From: Exilibacterium sp.
GTDB taxonomy: Bacteria; Pseudomonadota; Gammaproteobacteria; Pseudomonadales; Cellvibrionaceae
Length of the DNA stretch: 64,000 bases
Direction: 5' to 3'
NCBI GenBank assembly: GCA_028280195.1
Contig: JANQMH010000056.1
Coordinates: 1 to 64,000, forward strand
Shown: piece after piece, positions 33,135 to 42,854 of the stretch
How the letters are laid out: the number at the start of each line of letters is the position of its first letter
Numbering within the stretch: position 1 is the first letter of the stretch
Made by a program: the position numbers and the translations under genes
Notes under the pieces: generated by a model
The model's input: the letters and a program-made list of their open reading frames with translations, nothing else
What the model was told of the DNA's origin: nothing
The model's database searches: none

Positions 33135-34559
33135 TCAACGCGTCATCAGCTTATAAATAAAATCAAAGACTTTGCCATAGGGCGGCGCCAGCAACGCCGT
33201 GCCCGGCACCCGCGCCTGTTTGAACACCGGCCGCAACTTTGAAAACTCCAGAAAACCTTCGTAACCGTGGTAGTGGCCCATACCGCTGTTGCCGATACCG
33301 CCAAACGGCATATCGTGCTGCGCCACATGCAGCATACAGTCGTTGAGGCAGACGCCGCCGGAAAGCGTATGCTGCAGTACGCGCTGCTGCAGCGCCTTGT
33401 TATTGCTGAACAGGTACAGCGCCAGGGGGCGCTCCCGGGTGTTGATATAGTGCAGTACTTCGTCCAGATCGCGGTAGGGCTTGAGCGGCAGGATGGGGCC
33501 AAAAATTTCCTCCTGCATCACCAGCATCTCGTCGCTGACATCGAGCAGCAGGGCCGGCGGAATTTTCTGCCGATCGTCAAACGGCTGGGAAGTTTCCAGC
33601 AGCGGAACGCGTCTGGCGCCCTTGGCCTCGGCATCTTCCAGCGTCTGCAGCAGCCGGGTGTAGGCGCGCCCGTCGATAATCGCGGTAAAGTCATCGCTGG
33701 CCGGCGAAGCGTAGCGCCGGCGGGCGACAGCCTGGGCCTGCTCGACAAACAGCTCCAGCTTGTGCGCCGGTACAAACAGGTAATCGGGCGCGACGCAGGT
33801 CTGGCCGGCATTGTACAGCTTGCCCTGCACGATGCGCTCGGCGGCTGTTGCCATATCGAAATCGTCGGCGACAATCGCCGGGGATTTTCCCCCCAACTCG
33901 AGAGTGACCGGCGTCAGGTATTGCGCCGCCTTTTTCATCACGTTTTTGCCCACTGCGGGGGAGCCGGTGAAGATGATGTGGTCGTAGGGCTGATCGGTAA
34001 ATTCCGCCGCGGTTACGCCCGGCAATATCGCCAGGGTTTCGCTATCGAATGTCTCCCCCACCAGTTTTGCCAGCAGCCGGCACAGGTGCTGGGAGTTGGC
34101 CGCCATCTTCACCATACAGCGGTTGCCGGCGGCCAGTGCGCCTGTTAACGGGCCGATACACAGAAACAGGGGATAGTTCCAGGGCACCACCACGCCCACC
34201 ACCCCCTTGGGCTGCGGCAATACGGTGTTGCTGGCGCCGGCAAACCACAGGGAGACATGGCGCCTTTGCGGCTTCATCCATTTTTTCAATTTGCGGCGGG
34301 CGTCCTTGAGGCCGTCGATGGAGGCAAAAATCTCCAGCGCCTTGGTCTCGTGGGTTGAGCGGTGGCCGAAATCCCGGTTGATGGCCTCGCAGATTGCGTC
34401 CTGATTATCGCGCAGCAGTTGTTCGAGTTTCAACAGGTTCGCGCGGCGCTGTTCGAGGCTGGGGCAGGGCGCTGCGAGATAGGCTGTGCGCTGGCGCTGG
34501 TAGGCTTCGGCAACCGTGTTGATAGGCGTTATATTATCGGCTTCCGCAGTAGAGCTCAT
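33135..34559 (-). CDS. Coniferyl-aldehyde dehydrogenase-like aldehyde dehydrogenase
   Basis: 474 residues. The NAD fold carries VPWNYP, the general base Glu is in TLELGGKSPA, and the nucleophile Cys is in NAGQTCVAPDY. The C-terminal hydrophobic/basic tail (FDFIYKLMTR) and sequence pattern match the class-3-like coniferyl aldehyde dehydrogenase group, which oxidises aromatic or long-chain aldehydes. The start at 34559 has GGGGGAG upstream. It is divergent from the TonB receptor gene. Confidence 0.9.
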   Translation of the reverse strand: MSSTAEADNITPINTVAEAYQRQRTAYLAAPCPSLEQRRANLLKLEQLLRDNQDAICEAINRDFGHRSTHETKALEIFASIDGLKDARRKLKKWMKPQRRHVSLWFAGASNTVLPQPKGVVGVVVPWNYPLFLCIGPLTGALAAGNRCMVKMAANSQHLCRLLAKLVGETFDSETLAILPGVTAAEFTDQPYDHIIFTGSPAVGKNVMKKAAQYLTPVTLELGGKSPAIVADDFDMATAAERIVQGKLYNAGQTCVAPDYLFVPAHKLELFVEQAQAVARRRYASPASDDFTAIIDGRAYTRLLQTLEDAEAKGARRVPLLETSQPFDDRQKIPPALLLDVSDEMLVMQEEIFGPILPLKPYRDLDEVLHYINTRERPLALYLFSNNKALQQRVLQHTLSGGVCLNDCMLHVAQHDMPFGGIGNSGMGHYHGYEGFLEFSKLRPVFKQARVPGTALLAPPYGKVFDFIYKLMTR

Positions 34560-34804
34560 GGTTCTCCCCCCCGTCGGCGGCATGGGTCCGCCGCATACCC
34601 TGTCGATGATTCGTTTATACACTGTAGGCCGGTCGGTGTACAGGTTGGCCGGCGGCGCCCCGGTATTCCCCGACAGCCGGGCGGCCTATTGCGCTGGCAG
34701 GCAATGTTTAATGCGCTGTAGATAAAGGGATTCTTCAGCCAGTGAGCCTACCATAGGACGTGAAGTCCACTGATCCAACTCTAATAAGACAGGGGAGAAG
34801 CCCA

Positions 34805-37189
34805 ATGATTTCCTTACCCTATGGGCGCCGGTCGGTCCTGGCAGTTACTCTGGCCAATATCGCCCTGGTGCCCGCCGTCGCGGCACAGTCCAGCGTCATA
34901 CTCGAAGAAATTGTCGTCACCGCACAGAAGCGCCAGCAGAATCTGCAGGATGTCGGCATTGCCATCAGCGCCTTTAGCGGCGACCAGATGCGGACTCTGG
35001 GCGTCAAGGAAAGCTATGATATCGCGGCTTTTACCCCCGGCGTGCATGTCGGCGGGGCCCTGGCCGGACAGAACTCCCAGTTCACCATCCGCGGGGTGAC
35101 CCAGAACGACTTCAACGATATTGTCGAAGCGCCCAATGCCGTCTATGTGGACGAGGGTTATATTGCCAATTCCAATGCGCAGACCTTTGCCGTTTTCGAT
35201 ATCGATCGGGTGGAAATCCTCAAGGGGCCCCAGGGCACCCTGTTCGGCCGCAATGCCACCGGCGGCCTGGTGCACTATATCACCAGAAAGCCGAGCTTTG
35301 ACGAGACTGAAGGCTTCGTCGATGTCGAATGGGGGCACTTCGACAGTGCCTCGGGTTCCGACAATGCCGACAGCCTGCGGCTCGAGGCCGCTGTGGGCGG
35401 CCCGCTTACGGACACGGTTGCCGGCCGTATTGCGGTATTGAGCAACCAGCGCGATTCCTACCTGGACAATATCTATCCCGCCTTCGAGTTCGGCGCCGGT
35501 ACCATCGGCATTCCCGGCGCAGGTAATTCACCGGGCGCGCGAGCCGGTGATGATATGGGCGAAGACGATACCCGCGCCGTGCGCGCCGCACTGGCGATTC
35601 AGGCAAGTGAGGCGGTAACGGTAAACCTGTCGGTCAACTGGGGTGAAAGCGACGTGTCCACCGGACCCTACCAGTCAGTGGCGACGACCCCGGTCTTTAA
35701 TGATCTGGGTGAACACGTCAATACCGTATTCACCCCGGGCGGCACCGACCCCTTCGGCTATCGCGATCCCGACGGCGATGACTTCCAGACTTCCAGTGAC
35801 TACGCTTTCCCGGACAACGGCAATACCGAAACCACTGCCTACAATGTGCATGTCGAGTGGCAGCTCGCCAACGGTATTACATTCAACTCCGTCACCTTTG
35901 CCCAGGATTACGAGAAGCTGCTGTTTATCGACCTCGACTCCGGTCCGGTCAATCTGGGGGCCAACTACGCCCGCGCGGATACGGAAAGCTTTACCCAGGA
36001 ATTTCGTTTTAACGGTGAAACCGAATCGATGCGCTGGACGGCGGGGTTTTACTACCTGAATATCGACAATACCTCCGCCAATGGGCTGAAGTTTCCGGAA
36101 AACAGTATTGCCCTGTTTGAGAGTTCCCCCGGCGCCGGCGACGGCAGCCCGCTCGGCGATGGTGTGGCCTACGACCTGGGCGTGGACGCCGAACTGGAGA
36201 CCGATTCGATGTCGCTGTTCGGCCAGCTGGAATACGACCTGACCGAAGACCTGACGTTGATTGCCGGCCTGCGCATTATCGATGAGGAAAAGGATTACAA
36301 TGCGCTGGAGAGTATCTATGCCTCGCTGTCGACCGACAGCGTCCATGTCGGTGCCCCGGCCTTTTCCCTGCGCGCGCCGATCGAAGACGATGCCAGCGAT
36401 ACCCTGTGGGCCGGCAAAATCCAACTCGACTGGCGCGCCGCCGATAATCTGCTGGTCTACGGCGGTATCAACCGCGGTATCAAGGCCGGCAGCTTCAACC
36501 CGGCGCTGCCCGATGCCGTTGCCGGGCCGCTGGCGCTGGAGTTCATACCCTACGACGAAGAAGTGCTGACTTCTTACGAAGTGGGTTTTAAATCGGAGGT
36601 GTTCGGCGGCAATACCCGCATCAACGGCTCGGTATTCTATTACGACTATCAGGACTACCAGACCTTCCTGTTTGTCAGTGTCGGCGGTTATGTCATCAAT
36701 GCCGACGCCGAAACGGTGGGCGCCGAGTTGGAGATCCAGTCCTCACCGATCGACGGGCTCGACCTGCTGTTCGCCGCCGCCTGGTTCGACGCCGAAGTTC
36801 AGGATGTACCGATTCAGGCCGGCTCCGAAACCCTCATCGATGTCGAGCCCACCAACGCGCCGCCGCTGCAGCTCACCGGCCTGGTGCGCTATGCCTGGGA
36901 GGCCTTTGGCGGCACCCTTGCCGTGCAGACCGATGTCAGCTATTCCGATTCGACTTATTACAATATTCGCAACTTCGACTCCCAGCAGTTCGACGAGTAC
37001 ACCATGGTCAACGCCAGTGTCAGCTGGAGCACGGCCGATGAGAGGTGGTTGGTGTCGCTGATAGGGCGCAATCTTACCGACGAGCGGGCGGGTGTGCAGG
37101 GTTACGATGTATCGCTGATCTGCGACTGCAGCGAGGTGTCGTATCGCGCCCCGGCCTGGTACGGTTTGAGTCTCAAGTACTCGTTGTAA
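34805..37189 (+). CDS. TonB-dependent outer-membrane receptor
   Basis: 794 residues. A signal peptide (MISLPYGRRSVLAVTLANIA to VAAQ) is followed by a TonB box-like EEIVVTAQKR, a plug domain to about residue 155 (ILKGPQGTLFGRNATGG) and a 22-strand-type barrel ending in SLKYSL. The EEIVVTAQKR-LQDVGIAI pattern is that of the large group of receptors for unknown organic substrates in marine proteobacteria, not a classical siderophore receptor. GGGGAG lies 9 nt upstream of the start. No Fur site is visible in its leader. Confidence 0.93.
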   Translation: MISLPYGRRSVLAVTLANIALVPAVAAQSSVILEEIVVTAQKRQQNLQDVGIAISAFSGDQMRTLGVKESYDIAAFTPGVHVGGALAGQNSQFTIRGVTQNDFNDIVEAPNAVYVDEGYIANSNAQTFAVFDIDRVEILKGPQGTLFGRNATGGLVHYITRKPSFDETEGFVDVEWGHFDSASGSDNADSLRLEAAVGGPLTDTVAGRIAVLSNQRDSYLDNIYPAFEFGAGTIGIPGAGNSPGARAGDDMGEDDTRAVRAALAIQASEAVTVNLSVNWGESDVSTGPYQSVATTPVFNDLGEHVNTVFTPGGTDPFGYRDPDGDDFQTSSDYAFPDNGNTETTAYNVHVEWQLANGITFNSVTFAQDYEKLLFIDLDSGPVNLGANYARADTESFTQEFRFNGETESMRWTAGFYYLNIDNTSANGLKFPENSIALFESSPGAGDGSPLGDGVAYDLGVDAELETDSMSLFGQLEYDLTEDLTLIAGLRIIDEEKDYNALESIYASLSTDSVHVGAPAFSLRAPIEDDASDTLWAGKIQLDWRAADNLLVYGGINRGIKAGSFNPALPDAVAGPLALEFIPYDEEVLTSYEVGFKSEVFGGNTRINGSVFYYDYQDYQTFLFVSVGGYVINADAETVGAELEIQSSPIDGLDLLFAAAWFDAEVQDVPIQAGSETLIDVEPTNAPPLQLTGLVRYAWEAFGGTLAVQTDVSYSDSTYYNIRNFDSQQFDEYTMVNASVSWSTADERWLVSLIGRNLTDERAGVQGYDVSLICDCSEVSYRAPAWYGLSLKYSL

Positions 37190-37204
37190 ACGGCGCGGCT
37201 TTAA

Positions 37205-37257
37205 AGCGCCTGAACGACGACAGCGCCTGAACAACGGCAGCGCCTGAAAAACGGCAC
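37205..37257. repeat. Three 17-bp tandem repeats after the TonB receptor
   Basis: AGCGCCTGAACGACGAC, AGCGCCTGAACAACGGC and AGCGCCTGAAAAACGGCAC are head to tail, with a partial fourth AGCGCC. The last copy forms a stem ACGGCAC / GTGCCGT (37250-37274) that could terminate both convergent genes. Confidence 0.85.
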
Positions 37258-37277
37258 AGCGCCCGCGGTGCCGTTGT

Positions 37278-37829
37278 TCATTCCTCGTCTTCCACCAGCG
37301 GCCCGCGGTGGAAGGCCACCATGTGGGCGCTCTGGTCGTAGATACCGCTGACCAGGTTCAGCGTCAGGGTAACCTGTTCCAGTTTCTCGGTATTGCTGGC
37401 CAGTTCGTCAATGCCGGGCATCAGCTGCTCGCGCCGCAGGCGGGCATAGGCGGCGGTCATCTCGATACCGGCGGCGGTGGCCTGGTAGCGCATACCCTTG
37501 CGTTTGCCGCCCTCGCTGACCCTTTCCACCAGTCCCGCCTCCAGCAGTTTGCGCACTGAGTACTTGAGGTTGGAGAGGTCGGCGCGATTCATCAGCCTGG
37601 ACAACTCCGTCACCGACTTGGGGCGGTCGTTCATTCTGATGATATGCAGCACCACGTTATCCGTGGCACTCATACGGTGGCCGGCGACGGCGGCAAGACA
37701 TTCCTGCTGCCAGGTATTGAAACTTTCCACGGCGCGCATCAGCGCATACTCGAAGTCGGCCACTACCAGTTCCTGCCGCGATTGACCCAGATGCCAGTGC
37801 CGGTCCAGGGCGGGGGGATCTTCATTCAT
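37278..37829 (-). CDS. MarR-type winged-helix regulator
   Basis: 183 residues. A winged helix lies at about 65-130 (SVTELSRLMNRADLSNLKYSV, then wing KLLEAGLVERVSEGGKRKG). N- and C-terminal helices would dimerise. It converges with the TonB receptor gene and is divergent from the LLM oxidoreductase operon, which is the likely target. Ligand unknown. Confidence 0.82.
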   Translation of the reverse strand: MNEDPPALDRHWHLGQSRQELVVADFEYALMRAVESFNTWQQECLAAVAGHRMSATDNVVLHIIRMNDRPKSVTELSRLMNRADLSNLKYSVRKLLEAGLVERVSEGGKRKGMRYQATAAGIEMTAAYARLRREQLMPGIDELASNTEKLEQVTLTLNLVSGIYDQSAHMVAFHRGPLVEDEE

Positions 37830-37953
37830 TCCTGCAGGCCGCTAAAGTTATTAGATGCGCAGAGTTTAGCACGAATTAATACTTGAAATAGGAGCATTTT
37901 ATCAATAAATTTAACGCTTAATTTAATTATTAAAATAAACATTAACCTGATGG

Positions 37954-38007
37954 AAGGCCCAGCACATAGATATATAAAGGCCCAGCACACAGAAGCCCCA
38001 GCAGAAG
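37954..38007. repeat. Three-copy repeat in the leader of the LLM oxidoreductase gene
   Basis: AAGGCCCAGCACATAG, AAGGCCCAGCACACAG and AAGCCCCAGCAGAAG; the first two are separated by ATATATA. The repeat ends 24 nt before the start codon, so it lies in or next to the promoter. Confidence 0.8.
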
Positions 38008-38031
38008 ATAATCACAGAAGAGGACACAACC

Positions 38032-39153
38032 ATGCCCCAGAACACCATGCTGACCCACCCCGATGAATTTAAACTCGGTATGTTTTCCGCCAACTGCTCC
38101 GGCGGTCTGGCCGTGACGAAAATCCCGGAACGCTGGGACAACAGTTGGCAGAACAACCTCAAGCACGCGCAAATGGCGGAGGACGCCGGCTTCGACTTTT
38201 TGCTGCCGATTGCGCGCTGGATCGGCTATGGCGGTGAAACCGATTTTCACGGCTCGGTGCTGGAAACCGTTACCTGGGCCACCGGGCTGCTGGCACATAC
38301 CCGGTCGATCAATGTCTTTGCCACCATCCACACCGCTTTCAATCACCCGGTGGTGGTGGCCAAGCAGCTGGCGACCATGGATCATATCGGCAACGGCCGC
38401 GTCGGGCTGAACCTGGTGGCCGGCTGGAACCGGCCGGAGTACGAGGCGCTGGGCGGAGATCTGCCGCAAGACCACGAAACCCGCTACCGCATGGCACAGG
38501 AGTGGCTGGACGTTCTCAACCGGCTGTGGCGGGAACCGCAGCCGTTTGAGTTCAGTGGCGAGTTCTGGCAGCTGCAGCGCACTTACAGCAACCCCAAACC
38601 GCTGGCCGACCGGCTGCCGATTATCAATGCGGCGGGCTCAGCGCAGGGCAGGGAGTTTGCCACTCGCAATGCCGATTTTCTCTTTACCACAGTCATTACC
38701 CTGGAAGCGGCGCAAAAGGAAATCGGCGAGTTGAAGCAGCAGGCCCGTGCCCTCGGCCGCGATATCGGCGTCATGACATTGTCCAGTGTATTCTGCCGGC
38801 CGAGCAGGGCCGAGGCGCAAGAGTACTACCGCTATGTGGTCGACAATGCCGACCACGGCGCCATCGACAATATTGTCCGCATTATGTTTGCCAATGCGGA
38901 GTCTTTTCCCAAGGCGGCGCTGGAGGGCCTGCGCGAACGCTTTGCCGCCGGCCACGGCGGCTGGCCCTTGATCGGCACCCCCGACGATGTCGCCGACGGA
39001 CTCGAGCAGCTGGCGGCGGCCGGCCTCGACGGTTCGGTATTCGGCTTTGTCGACTACAACAAAGAGCTGCCGTATTTCGAGCAGGAAGTGCTGCCGCGGC
39101 TGCAGCGCAAGGGTATGCGCATACCGCGCGAGCAGAAACGCCAGCGCGCCTGA
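38032..39153 (+). CDS. LLM-class flavin-dependent oxidoreductase
   Basis: 373-residue TIM-barrel monooxygenase of the bacterial luciferase-like family. The pattern KLGMFSANCSGG, AGFDFLLPIARW, GRVGLNLVAGWN and NAAGSAQGREFA resembles the RutA/DmoA/SsuD-type group that uses FMNH2 and O2 to cleave C-N, C-S or related bonds. It needs a flavin reductase, which is not adjacent. GAGGA lies upstream. Two membrane-protein genes follow after 128 nt. The substrate is not readable. Confidence 0.85.
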   Translation: MPQNTMLTHPDEFKLGMFSANCSGGLAVTKIPERWDNSWQNNLKHAQMAEDAGFDFLLPIARWIGYGGETDFHGSVLETVTWATGLLAHTRSINVFATIHTAFNHPVVVAKQLATMDHIGNGRVGLNLVAGWNRPEYEALGGDLPQDHETRYRMAQEWLDVLNRLWREPQPFEFSGEFWQLQRTYSNPKPLADRLPIINAAGSAQGREFATRNADFLFTTVITLEAAQKEIGELKQQARALGRDIGVMTLSSVFCRPSRAEAQEYYRYVVDNADHGAIDNIVRIMFANAESFPKAALEGLRERFAAGHGGWPLIGTPDDVADGLEQLAAAGLDGSVFGFVDYNKELPYFEQEVLPRLQRKGMRIPREQKRQRA

Positions 39154-39281
39154 AACGCTTGCCGAGAGTACCTTTTCAGGCAAGTTCCATTGCGGGCACA
39201 GTCAAGACACAGCCGCGGGCATTGATAACAATAGCTGTCATAAAGCAACAGCTGTAATAATAAGTTAACGGAGGGCGATAA

Positions 39282-40388
39282 ATGCCCCACGGTCAAGCCG
39301 CGGCTCTGGAAGCCCGCCAGCCCATCGCCAGTTCTTCGCAGCGACTGCTGGCCATCGGCGGCATACTGCTGATCGTCAGCGGTATGCTGCTCGGGGATAT
39401 CTTCGCCATTTTCATTCTCCACCCCAACAATGCCCGCATCGGCGAGGCCATGTACGCCGCCGCGCAGCTGGTGCCCCTGGGCGATGCCGAGGGTATCGTG
39501 CAGCACTTCATGGCCGTCGGTGGCTTTCTGGAAAACCGCGGCACCAAGGTTGCCGCGCACAGCCATATCATTCATATGGGCTATATTGCTCTGTTGCTGG
39601 CGATGATACAGCCCTGGGTGGCCTTGTCGCCGGCGAGCAAGCGCCGCGCTGCCTGGTTCTATATTGTTCCCGCCGCCTTGCTGGCGCCTTCCATCATTGC
39701 CATCCACTACGTCGGCAAGGCTTACAGCCCCTTCGAACATATTGGCTGGGCCAGTATCTTTGCCGACTTCTTTGGCGCCTGCCTGGCGCTGGCGGTGTTC
39801 ATCCAGTTGCTCGGTCTGTGGCGCTACGCCCGCAGTGAGGGGCGCGAGACCCTGAGCCCGGCCTATATCGGTGCCGGCAACGCGGCATCGCGGGCCCTGC
39901 TGCTGGGCGGTCTGCTGCTGCTGGTGGGCGGTTTTCTCTATGGCGCGGCGCTGGCGGCCTACAAAGACTTTGCCGCTGCGCCGCAGGAGATCGATATCCT
40001 GAAAGCGATAGTGGCCAATGCCGCCGCCGCTCAGCAGTCGCTGCTGGACCAGAGCTTTGCCGACTACGGCCAGTTTCTGAAGCTGCGGGCATTGAATATA
40101 GCGGCGCATGCGCATATCAATGAGGTGGGTATTCTGGTATTGCTGGTGTCGTTTGTGCAGGCCTTTGTGCAGTTCAGCGATAAGACCCGGCTGCGTTGGG
40201 CGCAGCTGATGGTGTTCAGCGCCTTTGCCCTGCCGGCGGGCATCCTGCTGGAAATACCCTACGGCATCGTCGGCAGTATTATCGCCGACTGGTTCGGCTT
40301 TATGTTGATCGTCTCACTGCTGGCAATGATGTTTGGCATGTTGCGCCATACCGGGGCCGACGATGCGGCGGCGGGGGGTAAGCCATGA
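39282..40388 (+). CDS. Uncharacterised 8-TM membrane protein with two His-x-His modules
   Basis: 368 residues with about eight TM segments (22-46, 99-116, 123-143, 155-180, 204-226, 279-297, 300-322, 327-349). Two similar modules are visible: AAHSHIIHMG at 91-100 and AAHAHINEVG at 274-283, each preceded by about 20 extracytoplasmic residues and followed by a TM and a basic loop. His-x-His at a TM edge is typical of haem or copper ligands in oxidase-like proteins, but I do not recognise a family. GGAGG lies 7 nt upstream. Its stop overlaps the next start (ATGA). Confidence 0.75.
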   Translation: MPHGQAAALEARQPIASSSQRLLAIGGILLIVSGMLLGDIFAIFILHPNNARIGEAMYAAAQLVPLGDAEGIVQHFMAVGGFLENRGTKVAAHSHIIHMGYIALLLAMIQPWVALSPASKRRAAWFYIVPAALLAPSIIAIHYVGKAYSPFEHIGWASIFADFFGACLALAVFIQLLGLWRYARSEGRETLSPAYIGAGNAASRALLLGGLLLLVGGFLYGAALAAYKDFAAAPQEIDILKAIVANAAAAQQSLLDQSFADYGQFLKLRALNIAAHAHINEVGILVLLVSFVQAFVQFSDKTRLRWAQLMVFSAFALPAGILLEIPYGIVGSIIADWFGFMLIVSLLAMMFGMLRHTGADDAAAGGKP

Positions 40389-40873
40389 AAGCGCCACAAC
40401 AGGTATTGATAGCAAGCGGGCTGGCACTGATCGCTTTTACCATGGGTTTTGGTGTCTGGTACGCGATATTTGACGAGCACCAGACCCTGGATGCCATAGG
40501 CGCAAGTCTTGCCGGTGCGTTTGTGCATGCAGCCGGCGGCGATATGGCCGCGGCTGTGGTCTCACTGGAAAATTATGCCGCTCTCGATCGGGAGTATCGC
40601 TATGAAGTTCACGCCCACGGCCACTGGGGGATGCTGGCGATTATTCTGATTATCATGGGCCTGGTATTTCAGCGGCTGGGCCTGTCACCGCCACGCGGGC
40701 TGTTGCTGGCCTGGGTCCTGGCGGGCAGCGCGGCGCTGTTTCCCCTGGGGGTGCTGTTGCAGATCGGCCCGCTGCTGGGCGCCGGCAAAGTGCTCGCCGT
40801 GGCGGGTTCTGCCGGCATGATTGCCGGTATGCTGGTTTTTGCCTATTGCCTGTGGCGGCGGCCGCAGGGCTGA
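40385..40873 (+). CDS. Uncharacterised 4-TM membrane protein with a His-x-His-x-His module
   Basis: 162 residues with about four TM segments (8-28, 82-100, 108-130, 132-156). EVHAHGHWGMLAI at 74-86 repeats the module of the preceding protein, and GSAALFPLGVLLQ matches FALPAGILLE there, so this looks like one further copy of the same unit split onto its own gene. The start overlaps the upstream stop by 4 nt, implying equal-ratio expression and a complex. Function unknown; membrane-bound haem or copper protein is a hypothesis. Confidence 0.75.
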   Translation: MKAPQQVLIASGLALIAFTMGFGVWYAIFDEHQTLDAIGASLAGAFVHAAGGDMAAAVVSLENYAALDREYRYEVHAHGHWGMLAIILIIMGLVFQRLGLSPPRGLLLAWVLAGSAALFPLGVLLQIGPLLGAGKVLAVAGSAGMIAGMLVFAYCLWRRPQG

Positions 40874-40888
40874 CGGCATCAGCGGCCT

Positions 40889-42316
40889 TTATCGGGGTCG
40901 ACAAGGCCCTGCTCTTTTTCTGCGCCCCCTGGTTGCGGACAGCAGTGTCGCGGCGGAGACGAAGCACAGAGACAAGGTCAGCGCCAGATTGACGGTCGCC
41001 AATAACTGGGCATATTTTTCCGCTGTAATCCGCTGTTCGCCGAGCAGCAGATGCACCAGCATATTCATCAGACTGATACCGATAAGGTTGCCCGACACCC
41101 GCGCCAGGTTGATGGTCGCCGAGGCAACCCCGATCTCTCTGGCGTCGACGGCGCTCATCACGGCATTGTGATTGGGGGCGGAAAACAGGCCGAAGCCGAT
41201 ACCGATAAAAAACAGCGAGGCGCTGATGTAAGCGGGATCGGTATTGAAATCCAGCCGGCTCAACAGCGCAAAGCCGGTAGCCACGCTGATGCAGCCCGCG
41301 GTGGCGAGAATACGCGGCTCGATACGGTCGGACAACTTGCCGGCCACCGGTGCCAGCAGCGCCATGGCCAGTGCCTGTATCAGTAGCACCTGGCCGGAAT
41401 CCAGCGGGCTGAGGCCGCGCACGTACTGCAGGTACAGGCTCAGCAGAAAGGTGAGTGGGTAGGTGCTGGCATACATCAGCAGCGCGCTGCCCAGCGAGCA
41501 GGAAAACAGGCGGTTCTCACTAAACATCTGCACGCGGATCAGCGGTTCGGCGTGTTGGGACTGGTGCCAGATAAACAGGCCAAACAACACAAAGGCGAAC
41601 AGCAGTGTGAGGATATTGGGCAACTGCGGCAGCCCGGTAAGGCCGACCACCAGGGCCAGGGTCCAGCCGGCGAATATCACCGCACCGACCCAGTCGAAGG
41701 GGGAGTAGCGGTCTCTGCGCCAGTCGCCGGTTAGAAAACCGAGAATAACGATCAGCAGCAGTGCCGCCAGCGGCACCGGCATCAGAAAGACCGCGCGCCA
41801 GCCGAATGCCTCGGTAACCAGTCCCCCCAGCGCCGGTGCGACCGTCAGGCCCAGGTAGACGGCTGCGGTATTCAGGCCCAGCGGCAGGCCGCGCCTGGCA
41901 GGGGGAAATACCGAGGTGATAATCGCCATACCGGTGCCGAAAGACATGGCCGAGCCGGCGCCCTGAATGAAGCGAAAAAACAGAATCCATTCAATGGTGG
42001 GGCTGAAAAATGCGCCCAGCGAGGCGAGGGCGTTAATACACAACCCCAGGGCAAAGATACGCTTGCGGCCGATGTTATCCGCCAGTTTGCCGAACGGTAG
42101 CATCAGGGCGACATTGCTGAGCAGGAAAATGGTCGGCATCCAGCTGATCAGTACGGCATCGGCCTGCAGCGCCCTGGCCATACTGGGAATGGCGACATTG
42201 ACCGAGGCGATTGACAGCGGTGACAGGAACGAGCCCATACACACCACAAACAGGGCCAGGTTGCGTGTGCGGCGCTCGGCCGCTGTCTCGATCAGGGCTT
42301 GTGCTGGTGAATTCAA
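40889..42316 (-). CDS. MFS transporter, DHA2 (14-TM) drug:proton antiporter type
   Basis: 475 residues with about 14 TM segments. Motif A is in GKLADNIGRKR, and motif C-like GLTVAPALGG is at the end of TM5. DHA2 pumps export drugs, dyes or fatty acids. It converges with the membrane-protein pair at a 15-nt gap. The start at MNSPAQAL is followed by the first TM at about residue 20. No regulator is adjacent. Its 229-nt upstream spacer contains a CTTTCC-N8-GGAAAG hairpin (42414-42433). Confidence 0.9.
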   Translation of the reverse strand: MNSPAQALIETAAERRTRNLALFVVCMGSFLSPLSIASVNVAIPSMARALQADAVLISWMPTIFLLSNVALMLPFGKLADNIGRKRIFALGLCINALASLGAFFSPTIEWILFFRFIQGAGSAMSFGTGMAIITSVFPPARRGLPLGLNTAAVYLGLTVAPALGGLVTEAFGWRAVFLMPVPLAALLLIVILGFLTGDWRRDRYSPFDWVGAVIFAGWTLALVVGLTGLPQLPNILTLLFAFVLFGLFIWHQSQHAEPLIRVQMFSENRLFSCSLGSALLMYASTYPLTFLLSLYLQYVRGLSPLDSGQVLLIQALAMALLAPVAGKLSDRIEPRILATAGCISVATGFALLSRLDFNTDPAYISASLFFIGIGFGLFSAPNHNAVMSAVDAREIGVASATINLARVSGNLIGISLMNMLVHLLLGEQRITAEKYAQLLATVNLALTLSLCFVSAATLLSATRGRRKRAGPCRPR

Positions 42317-42545
42317 ACCGTTGCAACCGCTATAGCCGTCAACCGCTTGCGTTGCGCTCGGTTGTTGTCAGTGATTGAGTATGTGATTGCGGCGATGCAG
42401 AAGCCCGCCCGGACTTTCCGCCGCCCGGGAAAGCCCGCGCCCGACGCCAGCTGCGAATTGTACCGGCTACATGCTCAGATTGAAAATGCGGTCAAGCACC
42501 AAGCACCTGGCGTATAAGCGCGGGTCGCGTAGCGGCCATCGGGGC

Positions 42546-42848
42546 TTATCGCGATATGGCGGAGGCACAGATATGCCAAACCACTCTGCCGAGTAGATCT
42601 TCACCGGGCAGCCAGCCGAGGCTGTCGCTGCGGATACTGGCGGGACTGTCGCCGCTGAGCAGTACCTCGCCGCCAGTATTGACCGCGGCAATGCGCTTGA
42701 TAATGGTCCGGTAAAGCGGGTGCTGCGCCACCACCACATCGCCGCGGCGATAGCGCGTGCCGCGCCAGGCAAAGGTGATCACATAGTCGTCGGGCAGGAA
42801 GCGCGGCGCCATACTGAGCCCTGTGACCCTGTGGATGCGAAGTCCCAC
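42546..42848 (-). CDS. sodX: Nickel-type superoxide dismutase maturation protease
   Basis: 100-residue S26 signal-peptidase-like protease. The catalytic Ser is in TGLSMAPRFLPDD (GxSMxP), and the Lys/Asp region is in RGDVVVAQHP and IIKRIAAV. It removes the propeptide of Ni-SOD so that the N-terminal His can ligate nickel. The start is a GTG (42848) 7 nt after the sodN stop codon, with no ribosome site of its own, so translation is probably coupled. Position right after sodN is the rule in this family. Confidence 0.9.
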   Translation of the reverse strand: MGLRIHRVTGLSMAPRFLPDDYVITFAWRGTRYRRGDVVVAQHPLYRTIIKRIAAVNTGGEVLLSGDSPASIRSDSLGWLPGEDLLGRVVWHICASAISR

Positions 42849-42854
42849 GGCGGC

